DNA of 64,000 nt from Marivita sp. GX14005 (GCF_023370775.1 NZ_JAMCCQ010000005.1:1-64000); one strand, 5' to 3'. Positions 26,930-40,383 are shown, counted from the stretch's first letter. Made by a program: numbers and translations. The notes: generated by a model not told the origin, from the letters alone.

Positions 26930-27523
26930 ATGACATCCATTCTTCTTGCCATCGTGATCGGCGCAGCCTTCGGCGCCGTGCTCGACCGGATCGGGGCGAC
27001 GAGCCCAAACTGGATCGTCGGGATGCTCACGCTGCGGCGGCTGCACCTGATGAAGACAATCCTTCTGGCCATCGGAACCGGCTCGATCCTGATGTTCGGC
27101 GGCCAGATGATCGGCCTTGTCGATGTCGGCCACATGTCGGTGAAGGCAGCTTATATCGGGGTCTTCATCGGCGGGCTGCTTCTGGGTGCGGGCTGGGCGG
27201 CGTCGGGCTATTGCCCCGGCACCGGGGTCGCTGCCGCGGCGGCGGGGCGCAAGGATGCGCTGTTCTTCATCGCGGGCGGGCTGCTTGGCGCCGCTACCTA
27301 CATGGCGACCTATCCGGCCTGGAAGGCCAGCGGGATGCTGGACGATGTGGCCGGCGGCAAGGTCACGCTCGGGACGGTGCCCGGCAGCGGCTATGACGGG
27401 CTGACGGCGATTTCCGGCGATCTTCTGGGCATCGCGCTGGGCGCGGTCTTCGTGTTGGTCGCCTTCGTGCTGCCGGACAGTCTTGTCGGGGGCGGCGAAG
27501 GGGCTGAGGTTCCGGCCGAGTAA
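26930..27523 (+). CDS. YeeE/YedE family transporter, second half
   Basis: A 197-residue membrane protein with several helices and the second signature GYCPGTGVAAAAAGRKDA, carrying the conserved cysteine. It begins 4 nt after its partner, so the two are translationally coupled and probably form one pore for a sulfur compound. Such pairs often lie beside persulfide dioxygenase or an ArsR-type sensor; neither is in this window, but the promoter carries a matching operator. Confidence 0.86.
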   Translation: MTSILLAIVIGAAFGAVLDRIGATSPNWIVGMLTLRRLHLMKTILLAIGTGSILMFGGQMIGLVDVGHMSVKAAYIGVFIGGLLLGAGWAASGYCPGTGVAAAAAGRKDALFFIAGGLLGAATYMATYPAWKASGMLDDVAGGKVTLGTVPGSGYDGLTAISGDLLGIALGAVFVLVAFVLPDSLVGGGEGAEVPAE

Positions 27524-27550
27524 CCGCATCTTTCGGCCGAACACAGGAAA

Positions 27551-27579
27551 ACGCCCCGGAGCGATCCGGGGCGTTTTTT
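27551..27579. terminator. Terminator between the YeeE/YedE genes and purL, probably bidirectional
   Basis: ACGCCCCGGA-GCGA-TCCGGGGCGT is a perfect 10-bp stem with a tetraloop. Five more Ts follow the stem on the plus strand. On the minus strand the stem ends in CGTTTTCC, a shorter T-run, so it can serve both convergent units. Confidence 0.9.
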
Positions 27580-27608
27580 GCGGGCGGCAAGCGGTTTGCA
27601 AACCGCGG

Positions 27609-29768
<2,160 letters not shown>

Positions 29769-29837
29769 CTGGCATCCTGTCGGTGGCTGCATGTTATGCG
29801 CTCTTTAGGACAAGGCGCCGGGCAGGACAATGCGAAC

Positions 29838-30236
29838 TCATGCATCGGGGCGCGTAAGCACGAACAGCGCCGCACCGCCGAGGCACACTGCCTGGATCGC
29901 GAGCACATAGAGCGGCAGGCCGAACAGCACGCTTCCGGCAAAGGTGATGCCCATCATCGAGGTGGCGATGATCTTGTGCCGCCGCGCGATCGCGCCGCGT
30001 TCTTCCCATGCGACGACGGGCGGGCCGAAATGCGGATGATCGATGATCCAGGCCCGAATGCGCGGCGATCCCTTGCCGAACGCGAAGGCGGCGACGATCA
30101 GCAGCGGGGTCGTGGGCATGACGGGAAGGAACGCTCCGATGATCCCGAGGAGCAGCGCGATCCCGCCCAGCGTCAGCCAGAAAGGACGCGCCAACAAGGC
30201 CCAACGGATGCGGTTTGGATACTTGCGTTTGTCCAT
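29838..30236 (-). CDS. DUF454 (YbaN-like) membrane protein
   Basis: A 132-residue protein with the family string FLPVMPTTPLLIVAAFAF between two membrane helices, followed by HPHFGP and the basic RRHKI, then two more helices. This is the DUF454/YbaN pattern. The function of the family is not established. It lies 69 nt upstream of purL on the same strand and just downstream of the candidate small RNA. Confidence 0.85.
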   Translation of the reverse strand: MDKRKYPNRIRWALLARPFWLTLGGIALLLGIIGAFLPVMPTTPLLIVAAFAFGKGSPRIRAWIIDHPHFGPPVVAWEERGAIARRHKIIATSMMGITFAGSVLFGLPLYVLAIQAVCLGGAALFVLTRPDA

Positions 30237-30262
30237 CGGCTTAATATCGGGCGGTTGGGGTC

Positions 30263-30343
30263 AAAAAAAAGGCCGAGCAGAAGCTCGGCCGAAGTCCAAC
30301 AGGGAGGTATGAAGATGAAACGCCAATGCGTTCCGTCTCACAT
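30263..30343 (-). ncRNA. Candidate small RNA with mmgR/alpha-r8-like architecture
   Basis: Read on the minus strand: a -35-like TTGCCA (plus 30372-30377), 16 nt, a -10-like CATATT (plus 30350-30355), and a predicted start near 30343. The RNA would be about 81 nt. It holds a first stem-loop AACGC-CAAT-GCGTT (near 30318-30332), a single-stranded CATACCTCCCTGTT (plus strand GGGAGG at 30302-30307), and a terminator hairpin GGCCGAGC-TTCT-GCTCGGCC (30271-30290) with eight Ts. This order (stem-loop, CCUCCCU core, terminator, about 80 nt) is what I recall for the mmgR/alpha-r8 family. It could instead be the 3' untranslated end of the lysR mRNA. Confidence 0.6.
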
Positions 30344-30349
30344 GATCCG

Positions 30350-30377
30350 AATATGGCACGCGCAGGCAAGTTGGCAA
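30350..30377 (-). promoter_or_regulatory. Candidate promoter of the small RNA
   Basis: On the minus strand TTGCCA and CATATT are 16 nt apart (5/6 and 4/6 matches to sigma-70 consensus). They lie between the lysR stop (30429) and the predicted RNA start. Confidence 0.45.
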
Positions 30378-30428
30378 GGAAAAGGGCGCACCGCTCGGCA
30401 CAATCCCGCTATGCGTGCGGCGCAAGGG

Positions 30429-31346
30429 TCACAGATCCGCGCCCTGCTCGGCTTCGAGCGCCCGGCGCGTCTGGCGATGGGCGACGATCTCGTCCTGCAC
30501 GAAATCGCGGAACGCGGCGATACGCTTGGACTGCCGCAGCTCTTCGGGATAGGCGAGGTAGACAGGCACTTCGATGGATTCCAGATCGGGCAGAACGCGC
30601 TGTATGGTTGGAAAATCCGCCAGGATATAATCGGGAAGGACGCCGATCCCGAGCCCGGAGCGCACAGCTTGCAGGACCCCAAAGTAATTGTTCACCGTCA
30701 GCGTCAGATCGGCATTGGCCAAGAGCCGCTGGTTCAGCATCATGCCCGCGCTGACCTGCGAGTCGCGCGGGTTCTGACAGATCAGGCGATGCGCCCGCAT
30801 GTCCTCGATGGTGTCCGGCGCGCCGTGTTCGGCGAGGTATTCGGGCGAGGCGTAAAGCCGCATGCGGATGGTCATCAGCTTCTTGCGGATAAGATCGGCC
30901 TGGCTCGGCTCCTTCATGCGCACGGCGACATCGGCCTCGCGCATCGGCAGGTCGAGCACCCGCTCCTCCAGCATCAGGTCGATATTGAGGTTGGGATATT
31001 TGGCGTAAAGCTTGGGGAGCCGCGGCGCCAGCCAGAGCGAACCGAACCCCGTGGTGGTGGTGACGCGCAATTCGCCGAACGCTTCTTCCTCGCTGTCGCG
31101 GATTCGGGCGGTGGCAGCATCGATGCGCTTGTTCATCGAACGCGTGGCATCGAAGAGCAATTCGCCCTGTTCGGTGAGAATCAGCCCTCGCGCGTGGCGG
31201 TGAAACAGGACTGTGTTGAGCGAATCCTCCAGCGCGCGGATCTGCCGCGAAACCGCCGATTGCGACAGGTGCAGCGTATCCCCCGCATGGGTCAGGCTGC
31301 CGGCATCGGCGACCGCGTGAAAGATTCTGAGTTTATCCCAGTCCAT
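30429..31346 (-). CDS. LysR-family transcriptional regulator
   Basis: A 305-residue LysR regulator. The N-terminal winged helix-turn-helix reads LRIFHAVADAGSLTHAGDTLHLSQSA in part, with SRQIRALE as the recognition end. The effector domain follows, with RLPKLYAKYPN and GLGIGVLPDY. It is divergent from the indolepyruvate ferredoxin oxidoreductase gene with a 166-bp gap that holds a T-N11-A palindrome, so it may control that gene and itself. Confidence 0.9.
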   Translation of the reverse strand: MDWDKLRIFHAVADAGSLTHAGDTLHLSQSAVSRQIRALEDSLNTVLFHRHARGLILTEQGELLFDATRSMNKRIDAATARIRDSEEEAFGELRVTTTTGFGSLWLAPRLPKLYAKYPNLNIDLMLEERVLDLPMREADVAVRMKEPSQADLIRKKLMTIRMRLYASPEYLAEHGAPDTIEDMRAHRLICQNPRDSQVSAGMMLNQRLLANADLTLTVNNYFGVLQAVRSGLGIGVLPDYILADFPTIQRVLPDLESIEVPVYLAYPEELRQSKRIAAFRDFVQDEIVAHRQTRRALEAEQGADL

Positions 31347-31447
31347 GTCATTCGCTTTCCGTCGTTTCGACCGCTTTACAGGACATAACCGAATTTATGA
31401 ACGAGAAGTTTTCGGATGCCTGATTTATCACGAAAAAATTTCCATGA

Positions 31448-31466
31448 AGGTCAGTCTGTGTGACCT
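31448..31466. promoter_or_regulatory. Candidate LysR-box palindrome (AGGTCA-N7-TGACCT)
   Basis: A perfect 6-bp inverted repeat with a 7-nt spacer, containing T-N11-A, the LysR core pattern. It lies 47-65 nt upstream of the indolepyruvate oxidoreductase start, in the divergent region shared with the LysR gene. Confidence 0.5.
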
Positions 31467-31512
31467 AAATCTATGTTAAGGTGAAGCCAAGTCCAGCGTT
31501 GGGAGGCGTGTG

Positions 31513-34500
31513 ATGAGCAAGGCCGATATTTCACTGAACGACCGGTTCGATCTGACGAAATCGCCGGTTCTTCTGAACGGCACGCAGGCGCTGGTGCGTT
31601 TGATGCTGATGCAGAAGGCACGCGATCTGGCGGCGGGGCTGAACACGGCAGGCTATGTCACCGGCTATCGCGGCTCGCCCCTGGGGGCGGTGGATTTGCA
31701 GATGAACAAGGCGGCACGGTTTCTCAAGGCTGCCGATGTGACCTTCAAGGAAGGGCTGAACGAGGATCTTGCCGTGACCGCGCTTTGGGGCGCGCAGCAG
31801 GCCGAGTTGCGGGGCGAGGGCACGCATGATGGTGTCTTTGGCCTTTGGTATGGCAAGGGTCCGGGTGTGGACCGCTCGGGCGATGCGATGCGCCATGCCA
31901 ACATGGCCGGCACGTCGAAACATGGCGGCGTGCTGATGGCGATGGGGGACGATCATACGGGCGAAAGCTCGACGGTGCTGCACCAGTCCGAATGGGCGAT
32001 GGTGGATGCCTATATGCCGGTGGTCTCGCCCGCCGGGGTGCAGGAGGTGCTGGATTACGGGCTTTACGGCTTTGCGCTATCGCGGTTTTCGGGGCTTTGG
32101 GTCGGGCTGAAGACGATGAAGGACACGGTCGAGGCGACGGCGGTGGTCGATGGGCGGCCGGACCGCATGTCTTTCGCGCTGCCGCAATTCGACATGCCCG
32201 AGGGCGGGTTGAACATCCGCCTCGGCGACACGCCGCACGCGCAGGAAGCGCGGATGATCGACTACAAACGCTTTGCGGCAGAGGCGTTTTCGCACGCCAA
32301 CAAGATGGACAAGCGGGTCTGGGGCAAACCCGGCGCGAAGATCGGCTTCGTCGCGGCGGGCAAGAACTGGCTCGATCTGGTCCACGCGCTCAACCTTCTG
32401 GGTATCGATGCCGATGAGGCCGAGCGGCTCGGGATCACGACCTACAAGGTGGGCCAGACCTGGCCGCTCGACATGGAGGGTTTTCACGATTGGGCCGAGG
32501 GGCTGGAACTCATCGTCGTGGTCGAGGAAAAGCGCAAGCTGATTGAGGTGCAGATCAAGGAAGCTATCTTCGACGACCGGCGCGGGCGGCGCGTCTATGG
32601 CTGGTACAAGGGCGGCGCGGGCGGCATGCACCGGGACGAGTTGTTCCCGACGCGCGGCGCGCTCGATCCGGTGATGATCGCCGAAAAGCTGGGCGGCATC
32701 CTCATCGAGGAAGGTCGCAACACGGATCGCATCAAGGCCGGACTGCAAGCCATTGAAGATGCAAAGAAAGCTGACAATGCCGTAGAGATCGCGGCGCGTC
32801 TGCCCTATTTCTGTTCAGGCTGCCCGCACAACAGCTCGACCAAGCTGCCCGAGGGCAGCCGAGGCTATGCCGGGATCGGCTGTCACTACATGGTGCAGTG
32901 GATGGACCGCGAGACCGTGGGCTTTACGCATATGGGTGCGGAGGGTGCGAACTGGATCGGGGAGTCGCTGTTTTCCAAAAGACCGCATGTGTTTCAGAAC
33001 CTTGGCGACGGGACCTACAACCATTCCGGCGTGCAAGCGATCCGCGCGGCGCTGGCTGCGGGCACAACGATCACCTACAAGATCCTCTACAACGATGCCG
33101 TCGCCATGACCGGCGGCCAGAAGAACGAGGGCGGGCTTTCGCCCCAGCAGATCGCCGCCGAACTCAAGGCGATGGGCGTGCCGCATATCGCGGTGGTCTA
33201 TGACGAGAAAGAGGACGTGGACTTCAAAGCCTTCCCGCAAGGCATTGAAATGAAAGAGCGCGCAGATTTGCAAACCGTGCAGGAGAAGTTTGCAAACACG
33301 ACAGGCGTCAGCGCGATCATCTACATCCAGACCTGCGCCGCCGAAAAGCGCCGCCGCCGCAAGCGCGGGCAGTTTCCCGACCCCGACAAGCGCGTGTTCA
33401 TCAACACCGAAGTCTGCGAAGGCTGCGGCGATTGCGGGGTGCAATCGAACTGTGTGTCCATCGTGCCGAAGGAAACCGAACTCGGCCGCAAACGCGCGAT
33501 TGACCAGTCGTCCTGCAACAAGGATTTTTCCTGCCTCAAGGGGTTCTGCCCGTCTTTCGTCACGCTCGAAGGGGCGCAGGTGAAGAAAGGGGCGACCACG
33601 GATCTGACCTTGCCCGACCTGCCGGACCCCGAACTGCCGCAGATTGACGGGACGTGGAACATCGTCATCACCGGCGTCGGCGGCACCGGCGTTGTCACCA
33701 TCGGCGCGGTGCTGGCGCAGGCGGCGCAGATCGACGGCAAGGGTGCGGGCATGATGGAGATGGCGGGCCTCGCCCAAAAGGGCGGCGCGGTGCATATCCA
33801 TCTGCGTCTGGCCAACCGCCCCGAGGACATCAGCGCGATCCGCGTGGCGACGGGCGAGATGGACACGCTGATCGGCGGCGATCTGGTGGTCAGTGCCGGG
33901 GCCAAGACGCTGGGTCTGATGAAGGCCGGGCGAACGGGCGGCGTGGTGAACAGCCACGAGATCATCACCGGCGATTTCACCCGCAACACCGAATTCGCGT
34001 TGCCAAGCGAGCGGTTGCGCCTGACTCTTGAAGCGCGGCTCAAGGAGCGTGTGGATTTCTTCGATGCCTCCGATCTGGCGAAGGCGACGCTGGGCGATAC
34101 GATTTTTTCCAACATGATGATCCTCGGCGCAGCGTGGCAGCGCGGGCTGGTGCCACTGAGCATGGGCGCGATCCGGCAGGCGGTGGAGTTGAACGGCGCA
34201 GCGGCCGAGAAGAACCTGCGTGCCTTCGAAATCGGCCGCTGGGCAGTGCTGCATCCCGAAGAGGCCGCGCGCTTGGCCGAGCCGGATGTGATCGCCCTGC
34301 CGAAGACGCTGGACGAGAAGATCGCCTTCCGGGCCGATCATCTCGCGGCATACCAGTCGAAACGATATGCCGGGCGCTATCTGAAGCTGGTGAACGAGGC
34401 CGACGATCCGCGCCTCAAAGAGGCGATCGCCAAGGGCTATCACAAGCTGCTGGCTTACAAGGACGAATACGAGGTCGCGCGCCTGCATCTCGAAACGCGC

Positions 34501-34932
34501 GACAAGGCCCGCGCCGAGTTCGGTGGCGATTTCCGCATGACCTTCCATCTCGCGCCGCCGATCTTCAGCGAGGACGGCCCGGACGGTCGGCCTCTCAAGA
34601 AGGCTTATGGCGAAAGGATGCTGACCGGCTTCGGTATCCTCGCGCGCCTCAAGGCGCTGCGTGGCACGCCCTTCGATCCGTTCGGGCGGACAGAAGAGCG
34701 GCGCATGGAACGCGCGCTGATCCGGCAATACGAGGCAGACTTCTCCGAATGGCTGCCGAAAGTGCGGCCCGAGACAATGGACGCGCTTGTCGCGCTCGCC
34801 GAATTGCCGCTGCAGATCAAGGGATTCGGCCCGGTGAAACAGGCCAACGCCGCAAGGGCCGAGAAGCGGCGCGAGGAACTCTTGGCCGTCCTGCAAAGCG
34901 GCGGCGCGGGATTGAGCCGCGCGGCGGAGTAA
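31513..34932 (+). CDS. Indolepyruvate ferredoxin oxidoreductase, fused alpha-beta type
   Basis: A 1139-residue protein that oxidatively decarboxylates aryl pyruvates from aromatic amino acid transamination to acyl-CoA. Domains in order are: the N-terminal pyrimidine-binding part (GYVTGYRGSPLGAVD), the TPP domain (GIGCHYM, GDGTYNHSG, LYNDAVAMTGGQ), a cysteine cluster CEGCGDCGVQSNC for an iron-sulfur centre, then the gamma-type domain (ITGVGGTGVVTIG). This is the long fused form common in alphaproteobacteria. The ATG at 31513 has a GGGAGG Shine-Dalgarno. Confidence 0.92.
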   Translation: MSKADISLNDRFDLTKSPVLLNGTQALVRLMLMQKARDLAAGLNTAGYVTGYRGSPLGAVDLQMNKAARFLKAADVTFKEGLNEDLAVTALWGAQQAELRGEGTHDGVFGLWYGKGPGVDRSGDAMRHANMAGTSKHGGVLMAMGDDHTGESSTVLHQSEWAMVDAYMPVVSPAGVQEVLDYGLYGFALSRFSGLWVGLKTMKDTVEATAVVDGRPDRMSFALPQFDMPEGGLNIRLGDTPHAQEARMIDYKRFAAEAFSHANKMDKRVWGKPGAKIGFVAAGKNWLDLVHALNLLGIDADEAERLGITTYKVGQTWPLDMEGFHDWAEGLELIVVVEEKRKLIEVQIKEAIFDDRRGRRVYGWYKGGAGGMHRDELFPTRGALDPVMIAEKLGGILIEEGRNTDRIKAGLQAIEDAKKADNAVEIAARLPYFCSGCPHNSSTKLPEGSRGYAGIGCHYMVQWMDRETVGFTHMGAEGANWIGESLFSKRPHVFQNLGDGTYNHSGVQAIRAALAAGTTITYKILYNDAVAMTGGQKNEGGLSPQQIAAELKAMGVPHIAVVYDEKEDVDFKAFPQGIEMKERADLQTVQEKFANTTGVSAIIYIQTCAAEKRRRRKRGQFPDPDKRVFINTEVCEGCGDCGVQSNCVSIVPKETELGRKRAIDQSSCNKDFSCLKGFCPSFVTLEGAQVKKGATTDLTLPDLPDPELPQIDGTWNIVITGVGGTGVVTIGAVLAQAAQIDGKGAGMMEMAGLAQKGGAVHIHLRLANRPEDISAIRVATGEMDTLIGGDLVVSAGAKTLGLMKAGRTGGVVNSHEIITGDFTRNTEFALPSERLRLTLEARLKERVDFFDASDLAKATLGDTIFSNMMILGAAWQRGLVPLSMGAIRQAVELNGAAAEKNLRAFEIGRWAVLHPEEAARLAEPDVIALPKTLDEKIAFRADHLAAYQSKRYAGRYLKLVNEADDPRLKEAIAKGYHKLLAYKDEYEVARLHLETRDKARAEFGGDFRMTFHLAPPIFSEDGPDGRPLKKAYGERMLTGFGILARLKALRGTPFDPFGRTEERRMERALIRQYEADFSEWLPKVRPETMDALVALAELPLQIKGFGPVKQANAARAEKRREELLAVLQSGGAGLSRAAE

Positions 34933-34933
34933 G

Positions 34934-34949
34934 TGCGAGGGCACTCGCA
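34934..34949 (+). terminator. Hairpin immediately after the indolepyruvate oxidoreductase stop
   Basis: TGCGAG-GGCA-CTCGCA is a perfect 6-bp stem with a tetraloop starting 2 nt after the stop codon. No T-run follows, so termination is uncertain. Confidence 0.35.
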
Positions 34950-35094
34950 ACAGCCTGCGCAAACAATTTCGAAAATCGCGTCCAATGCTTCTACCGCGAA
35001 GGAAAAGATCGGCCCGGGCAATGGATTCTCCCCGCAAAGCGCCGTATGAGACAGGCAACCAATCGGGGCAGCTTTTGCAGGGGAACGGGCGAAC

Positions 35095-35907
35095 ATGGCC
35101 GTGGGTATTTTCGACAGCGGACTTGGCGGTCTGACGGTGCTCGACGCGGTCACGCGCGAGATGCCGGAGGTGCCGTTCGTCTATTTCGGCGACAACCGCA
35201 ATGCGCCTTATGGCGTGCGCGATGCCGATGACGTCTACGACCTGACCTGCGCTGCGACCGAACGTCTTTGGGCGGCGGGTTGCGATCTGGTGATCCTGGC
35301 TTGCAATACCGCCTCGGCGGCGGCGCTGCGGCGGATGCAGGAAAGCTGGGTGCCGCCGGGCAAGCGCGTTCTGGGCGTCTTTGTCCCGCTGATCGAGGCG
35401 CTGACCGAACGTCAGTGGGGCGACAACTCCCCGCCGCGCGAGGTGGCGGTCAAGCATGTCGCGCTCTTCGCCACACCCGCCACGGTCAGCAGCCGCGCCT
35501 TTCAGCGCGAACTGGCCTTCCGCGCCATTGGTGTCGACGTGGAGGCGCAGGCCTGCGGCGGTCTTGTCGATGCGATCGAAGAGGGAGACATGATTTTGGC
35601 CGAAGCGCTGGTTCGGTCCCATGTCGATGCGCTCAAACGCAAGATGCCCGCGCCGGAAGCGGCGATCCTGGGCTGTACGCATTATCCCTTGTTGCAAGAT
35701 GCGTTCCAGGCGGCGCTCGGCCCCGATGTGGCCGTTTATTCGCAGGCCGATCTGGTGGCCGCCTCGCTGGCCGATTACCTGCGGCGCCATCCGAACATGC
35801 ACGGTCCGGGTGAGGAGGCGCTGTTCCTGACATCGGGCGATGCCGGGCGCGTTTCGGATCGGGCGACGCAATTTCTGCGGCGCGAGATCCGCTTTCAACC
35901 GATTTGA
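35095..35907 (+). CDS. murI: Glutamate racemase
   Basis: A 270-residue enzyme that makes D-glutamate for peptidoglycan. The family motifs are intact: [12 protein letters not shown] at the N-terminus, the first catalytic cysteine C70 in LACNTASA and the second, C194, in LGCTHYPLL. The start at 35095 has an AGGGGAAC Shine-Dalgarno. The 162 bp before it shows no gene. argC follows 25 nt downstream. Confidence 0.94.
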   Translation: MAVGIFDSGLGGLTVLDAVTREMPEVPFVYFGDNRNAPYGVRDADDVYDLTCAATERLWAAGCDLVILACNTASAAALRRMQESWVPPGKRVLGVFVPLIEALTERQWGDNSPPREVAVKHVALFATPATVSSRAFQRELAFRAIGVDVEAQACGGLVDAIEEGDMILAEALVRSHVDALKRKMPAPEAAILGCTHYPLLQDAFQAALGPDVAVYSQADLVAASLADYLRRHPNMHGPGEEALFLTSGDAGRVSDRATQFLRREIRFQPI

Positions 35908-35932
35908 TCCGTCATTACGGGGCAGGAACGAT

Positions 35933-36961
35933 ATGAGCTACAAGATCGCAATCATCGGCGCGAGCGGCTACACGGGGGCCGAACTGTTGCGGCTCATTGC
36001 CACCCATCCGCAAATGGAGGTGGCGGCGCTCGCGGCCAATTCCAAGGCGGGGCAAAGCATCGCGCAGGTCTTCCCGCATCTACGCCATCTCGCTCTGCCG
36101 CAGCTTGTCCGCTGGGAAGAGATCGATTTCTCCGGCATCGACCTGTGCTTCTGCGCCCTGCCGCACAAGACCAGCCAGGAGGTGATCGCGCAGCTTCCCG
36201 AAGGGTTGAAGATCGTCGATCTGTCCGCCGATTTTCGTCTGCGCGATACGGCGGATTACGAGACATGGTATGGCAATGCCCATGCCGCGCCCGCGCTTCA
36301 ATCGAGCGCCGTCTACGGGCTGACCGAGTTCTACCGCGATGAGATCGCCGCAGCCCGGCTGGTCGCCGGCACGGGCTGCAATGCCGCAACCGGCCAATAC
36401 GCGCTGCGCCCCTTGATCGCGGATCGCGTGATCGGGCTCGATGACATCATCCTCGATCTGAAATGCGCGGTCTCCGGCGCGGGCCGCGCGCTGAAGGAAA
36501 ACCTGCTGCATGCAGAGCTGTCCGAAGGGGTCAACGCCTATGCGGTCGGCGGCACGCATCGCCACCTGGGTGAATTCGATCAGGAGTTTTCCGATCTCGC
36601 CGGTGCGCCGGTCCGGGTTCAGTTCACGCCTCATCTCATCCCTGCCAATCGCGGCATCCTCGCCACCTGCTATGTGAGCGGCGATCCGCGGGCCGTGCAT
36701 GACGCGCTTTCGAACGCCTATGTTCGAGAGCGTTTCATCGAAGTTCTGCCCTTCGGAGACACCCCCTCGACGCATCATGTGCGCGGCTCGAATTATTGCC
36801 ATATCGGCGTCACTGGAGACCGGATCGCGGGCCGCGCCATCGTCGTCGCCGCGCTCGACAACCTGACCAAGGGCTCATCGGGGCAGGCGGTGCAAAACGC
36901 CAATCTCATGCTCGGCCTCGATGAGGCGATGGGGCTGGAGCTCGCTCCCTGCTTTCCCTGA
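35933..36961 (+). CDS. argC: N-acetyl-gamma-glutamyl-phosphate reductase ArgC
   Basis: A 342-residue NADPH-dependent reductase of arginine synthesis. The Rossmann motif [12 protein letters not shown] (residues 7-18) and [26 protein letters not shown] and SNYCHIGV fit ArgC. The active-site cysteine is C149, in [11 protein letters not shown], which differs from the usual PGCYPT; I recall the same string in other roseobacters. I chose the ATG at 35933 (GCAGGAA Shine-Dalgarno), 25 nt after murI. ccmE follows. Confidence 0.9.
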   Translation: MSYKIAIIGASGYTGAELLRLIATHPQMEVAALAANSKAGQSIAQVFPHLRHLALPQLVRWEEIDFSGIDLCFCALPHKTSQEVIAQLPEGLKIVDLSADFRLRDTADYETWYGNAHAAPALQSSAVYGLTEFYRDEIAAARLVAGTGCNAATGQYALRPLIADRVIGLDDIILDLKCAVSGAGRALKENLLHAELSEGVNAYAVGGTHRHLGEFDQEFSDLAGAPVRVQFTPHLIPANRGILATCYVSGDPRAVHDALSNAYVRERFIEVLPFGDTPSTHHVRGSNYCHIGVTGDRIAGRAIVVAALDNLTKGSSGQAVQNANLMLGLDEAMGLELAPCFP

Positions 36962-37046
36962 CGATCGTTCCGAAGTTTGATCTGTCGCAGTGTTCGGACC
37001 GCGCCTTTGTGCTTATATTGCGCCTGTATCGCTATGTGAGGATGTC

Positions 37047-37502
37047 ATGGCTCTGAAGTCGCTGAAAAAGCAAAGACGAATCCAGGTGATCGCGCTGGCC
37101 GTGGTCGCGCTGGTCCTGTCGACGGCACTGATCGGATACGGGATGCGCGACGGCATCAATTTCTTCCGCTCGCCCAGCCAGGTGGCCGAAGAGCCGCCCG
37201 CCCCGAACGAAGTGTTCCGCATCGGCGGACTGGTCGAAGAAGGCTCGCTCGTGCGCGGGCAGGGGTCGGTTATTTCCTTCACCGTCACCGATGGCGGCGC
37301 GGCCGTGCCGGTGACCTATAGCGGCGTGCTGCCCGACCTTTTCGCCGAAAACCAGGGCATGGTCGGCACCGGTCGCCTGGTGGATGGCGTGTTCGAAGCA
37401 ACGGAAATCCTGGCCAAGCATGACGAGGATTACATGCCGACCGAGGTGGTGGACGCGCTCAAGGAGCAGGGGGTCTACAAGGAGCCGGGCGCGGAAAGCT
37501 GA
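37047..37502 (+). CDS. ccmE: Cytochrome c maturation haem chaperone CcmE
   Basis: A 151-residue haem chaperone anchored by one N-terminal membrane helix (residues 12-30) with the domain in the periplasm. The haem-binding histidine H125 and nearby Y129 are in LAKHDEDYMP. It receives haem from CcmABCD and passes it to CcmF/CcmH. ccmF and ccmH are also in this window but 14 kb downstream, on the same strand. I chose the ATG at 37047 because the basic KSLKKQRR stretch and membrane helix follow. Confidence 0.93.
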   Translation: MALKSLKKQRRIQVIALAVVALVLSTALIGYGMRDGINFFRSPSQVAEEPPAPNEVFRIGGLVEEGSLVRGQGSVISFTVTDGGAAVPVTYSGVLPDLFAENQGMVGTGRLVDGVFEATEILAKHDEDYMPTEVVDALKEQGVYKEPGAES

Positions 37503-37525
37503 GCCAGAGGCCCGCCTTTCCAACG

Positions 37526-37567
37526 TCTTCTCTTTCCAAATACTCAAACCGGGCGCGCAGCGCCCGG
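37526..37567 (-). terminator. Hairpin-plus-tail terminator element, copy 2 (3' of eno)
   Basis: On the minus strand CCGGGCGC-TGC-GCGCCCGG (37549-37567, 8-bp perfect stem) is followed by TTTGAGTATTTGGAAAGAGAAG. It starts 32 nt after the eno stop, in the eno direction. The tail matches copies 1 (11540-11599) and 3 (63673-63720) in layout. Confidence 0.6.
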
Positions 37568-37598
37568 CCTGCTCAACTCTTCGAAGGAAAGGTCGAAA

Positions 37599-39852
<2,254 letters not shown>

Positions 39853-39897
39853 GGCTCTGGCGTTACGCCTCTTGGCGGGCCAAGGCCAGAGCGTTCG

Positions 39898-40308
39898 TCA
39901 CTTCTTCAGCTTCACACCGTAAAGCTCCAGCTTGTGACCCTTGAGCTTGTAGCCCAGCTTGGTGGCGATCTTCTCCTGAAGCGCCTCGATCTCTGGATCG
40001 ACGAATTCGATCACCTTGCCGGTTTGCAGGTCGATCAGGTGGTCGTGGTGGTCCCGCTCGGCATCCTCGTAGCGGGCACGGCCATCGCCGAAATCCACCT
40101 TTTCGAGGATTCCCGCCTCCTCGAACAGCTTGACGGTGCGATAGACCGTGGCAAGCGAGATATTGGGGTCGATGGCCGAGGCACGGGCGTAAAGCTCCTC
40201 GACATCGGGATGATCGCGCGAGCCTTCCAACACATGCGCTATGGTGCGACGTTGATCGGTGAGCCGCAGCCCCTGGGCTTCGCAGCGCGAGATGATGGTA
40301 TCAGGCAT
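39898..40308 (-). CDS. Fur-family metal-responsive regulator (Fur/Mur type)
   Basis: A 136-residue Fur-family protein with an N-terminal winged helix (LRLTDQRRTIAHVL, ISLATVYRTVKLFEEAG) and the metal-binding dimerisation domain containing DHHDHLIDLQTGKVIEF. The CxxC pairs of E. coli Fur are absent. In alphaproteobacteria this branch acts on iron or manganese (Mur); the sequence alone does not settle which. An EamA gene flanks it on each side, without an evident link. Confidence 0.88.
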   Translation of the reverse strand: MPDTIISRCEAQGLRLTDQRRTIAHVLEGSRDHPDVEELYARASAIDPNISLATVYRTVKLFEEAGILEKVDFGDGRARYEDAERDHHDHLIDLQTGKVIEFVDPEIEALQEKIATKLGYKLKGHKLELYGVKLKK

Positions 40309-40383
40309 CGCCGGGCCTCTTGTCGTCTTTCGCCGGGGTGTAGCGTTTCGCGCCCGCGCTGACCATAAGGCCGGCGCGGATTT

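Noticed and set aside
32815-35898. Open frame of about 1000 codons on the minus strand opposite the indolepyruvate oxidoreductase and murI
   Set aside because: No recognisable domain, and the sense strand encodes two proteins with intact catalytic motifs. Shadow frame.
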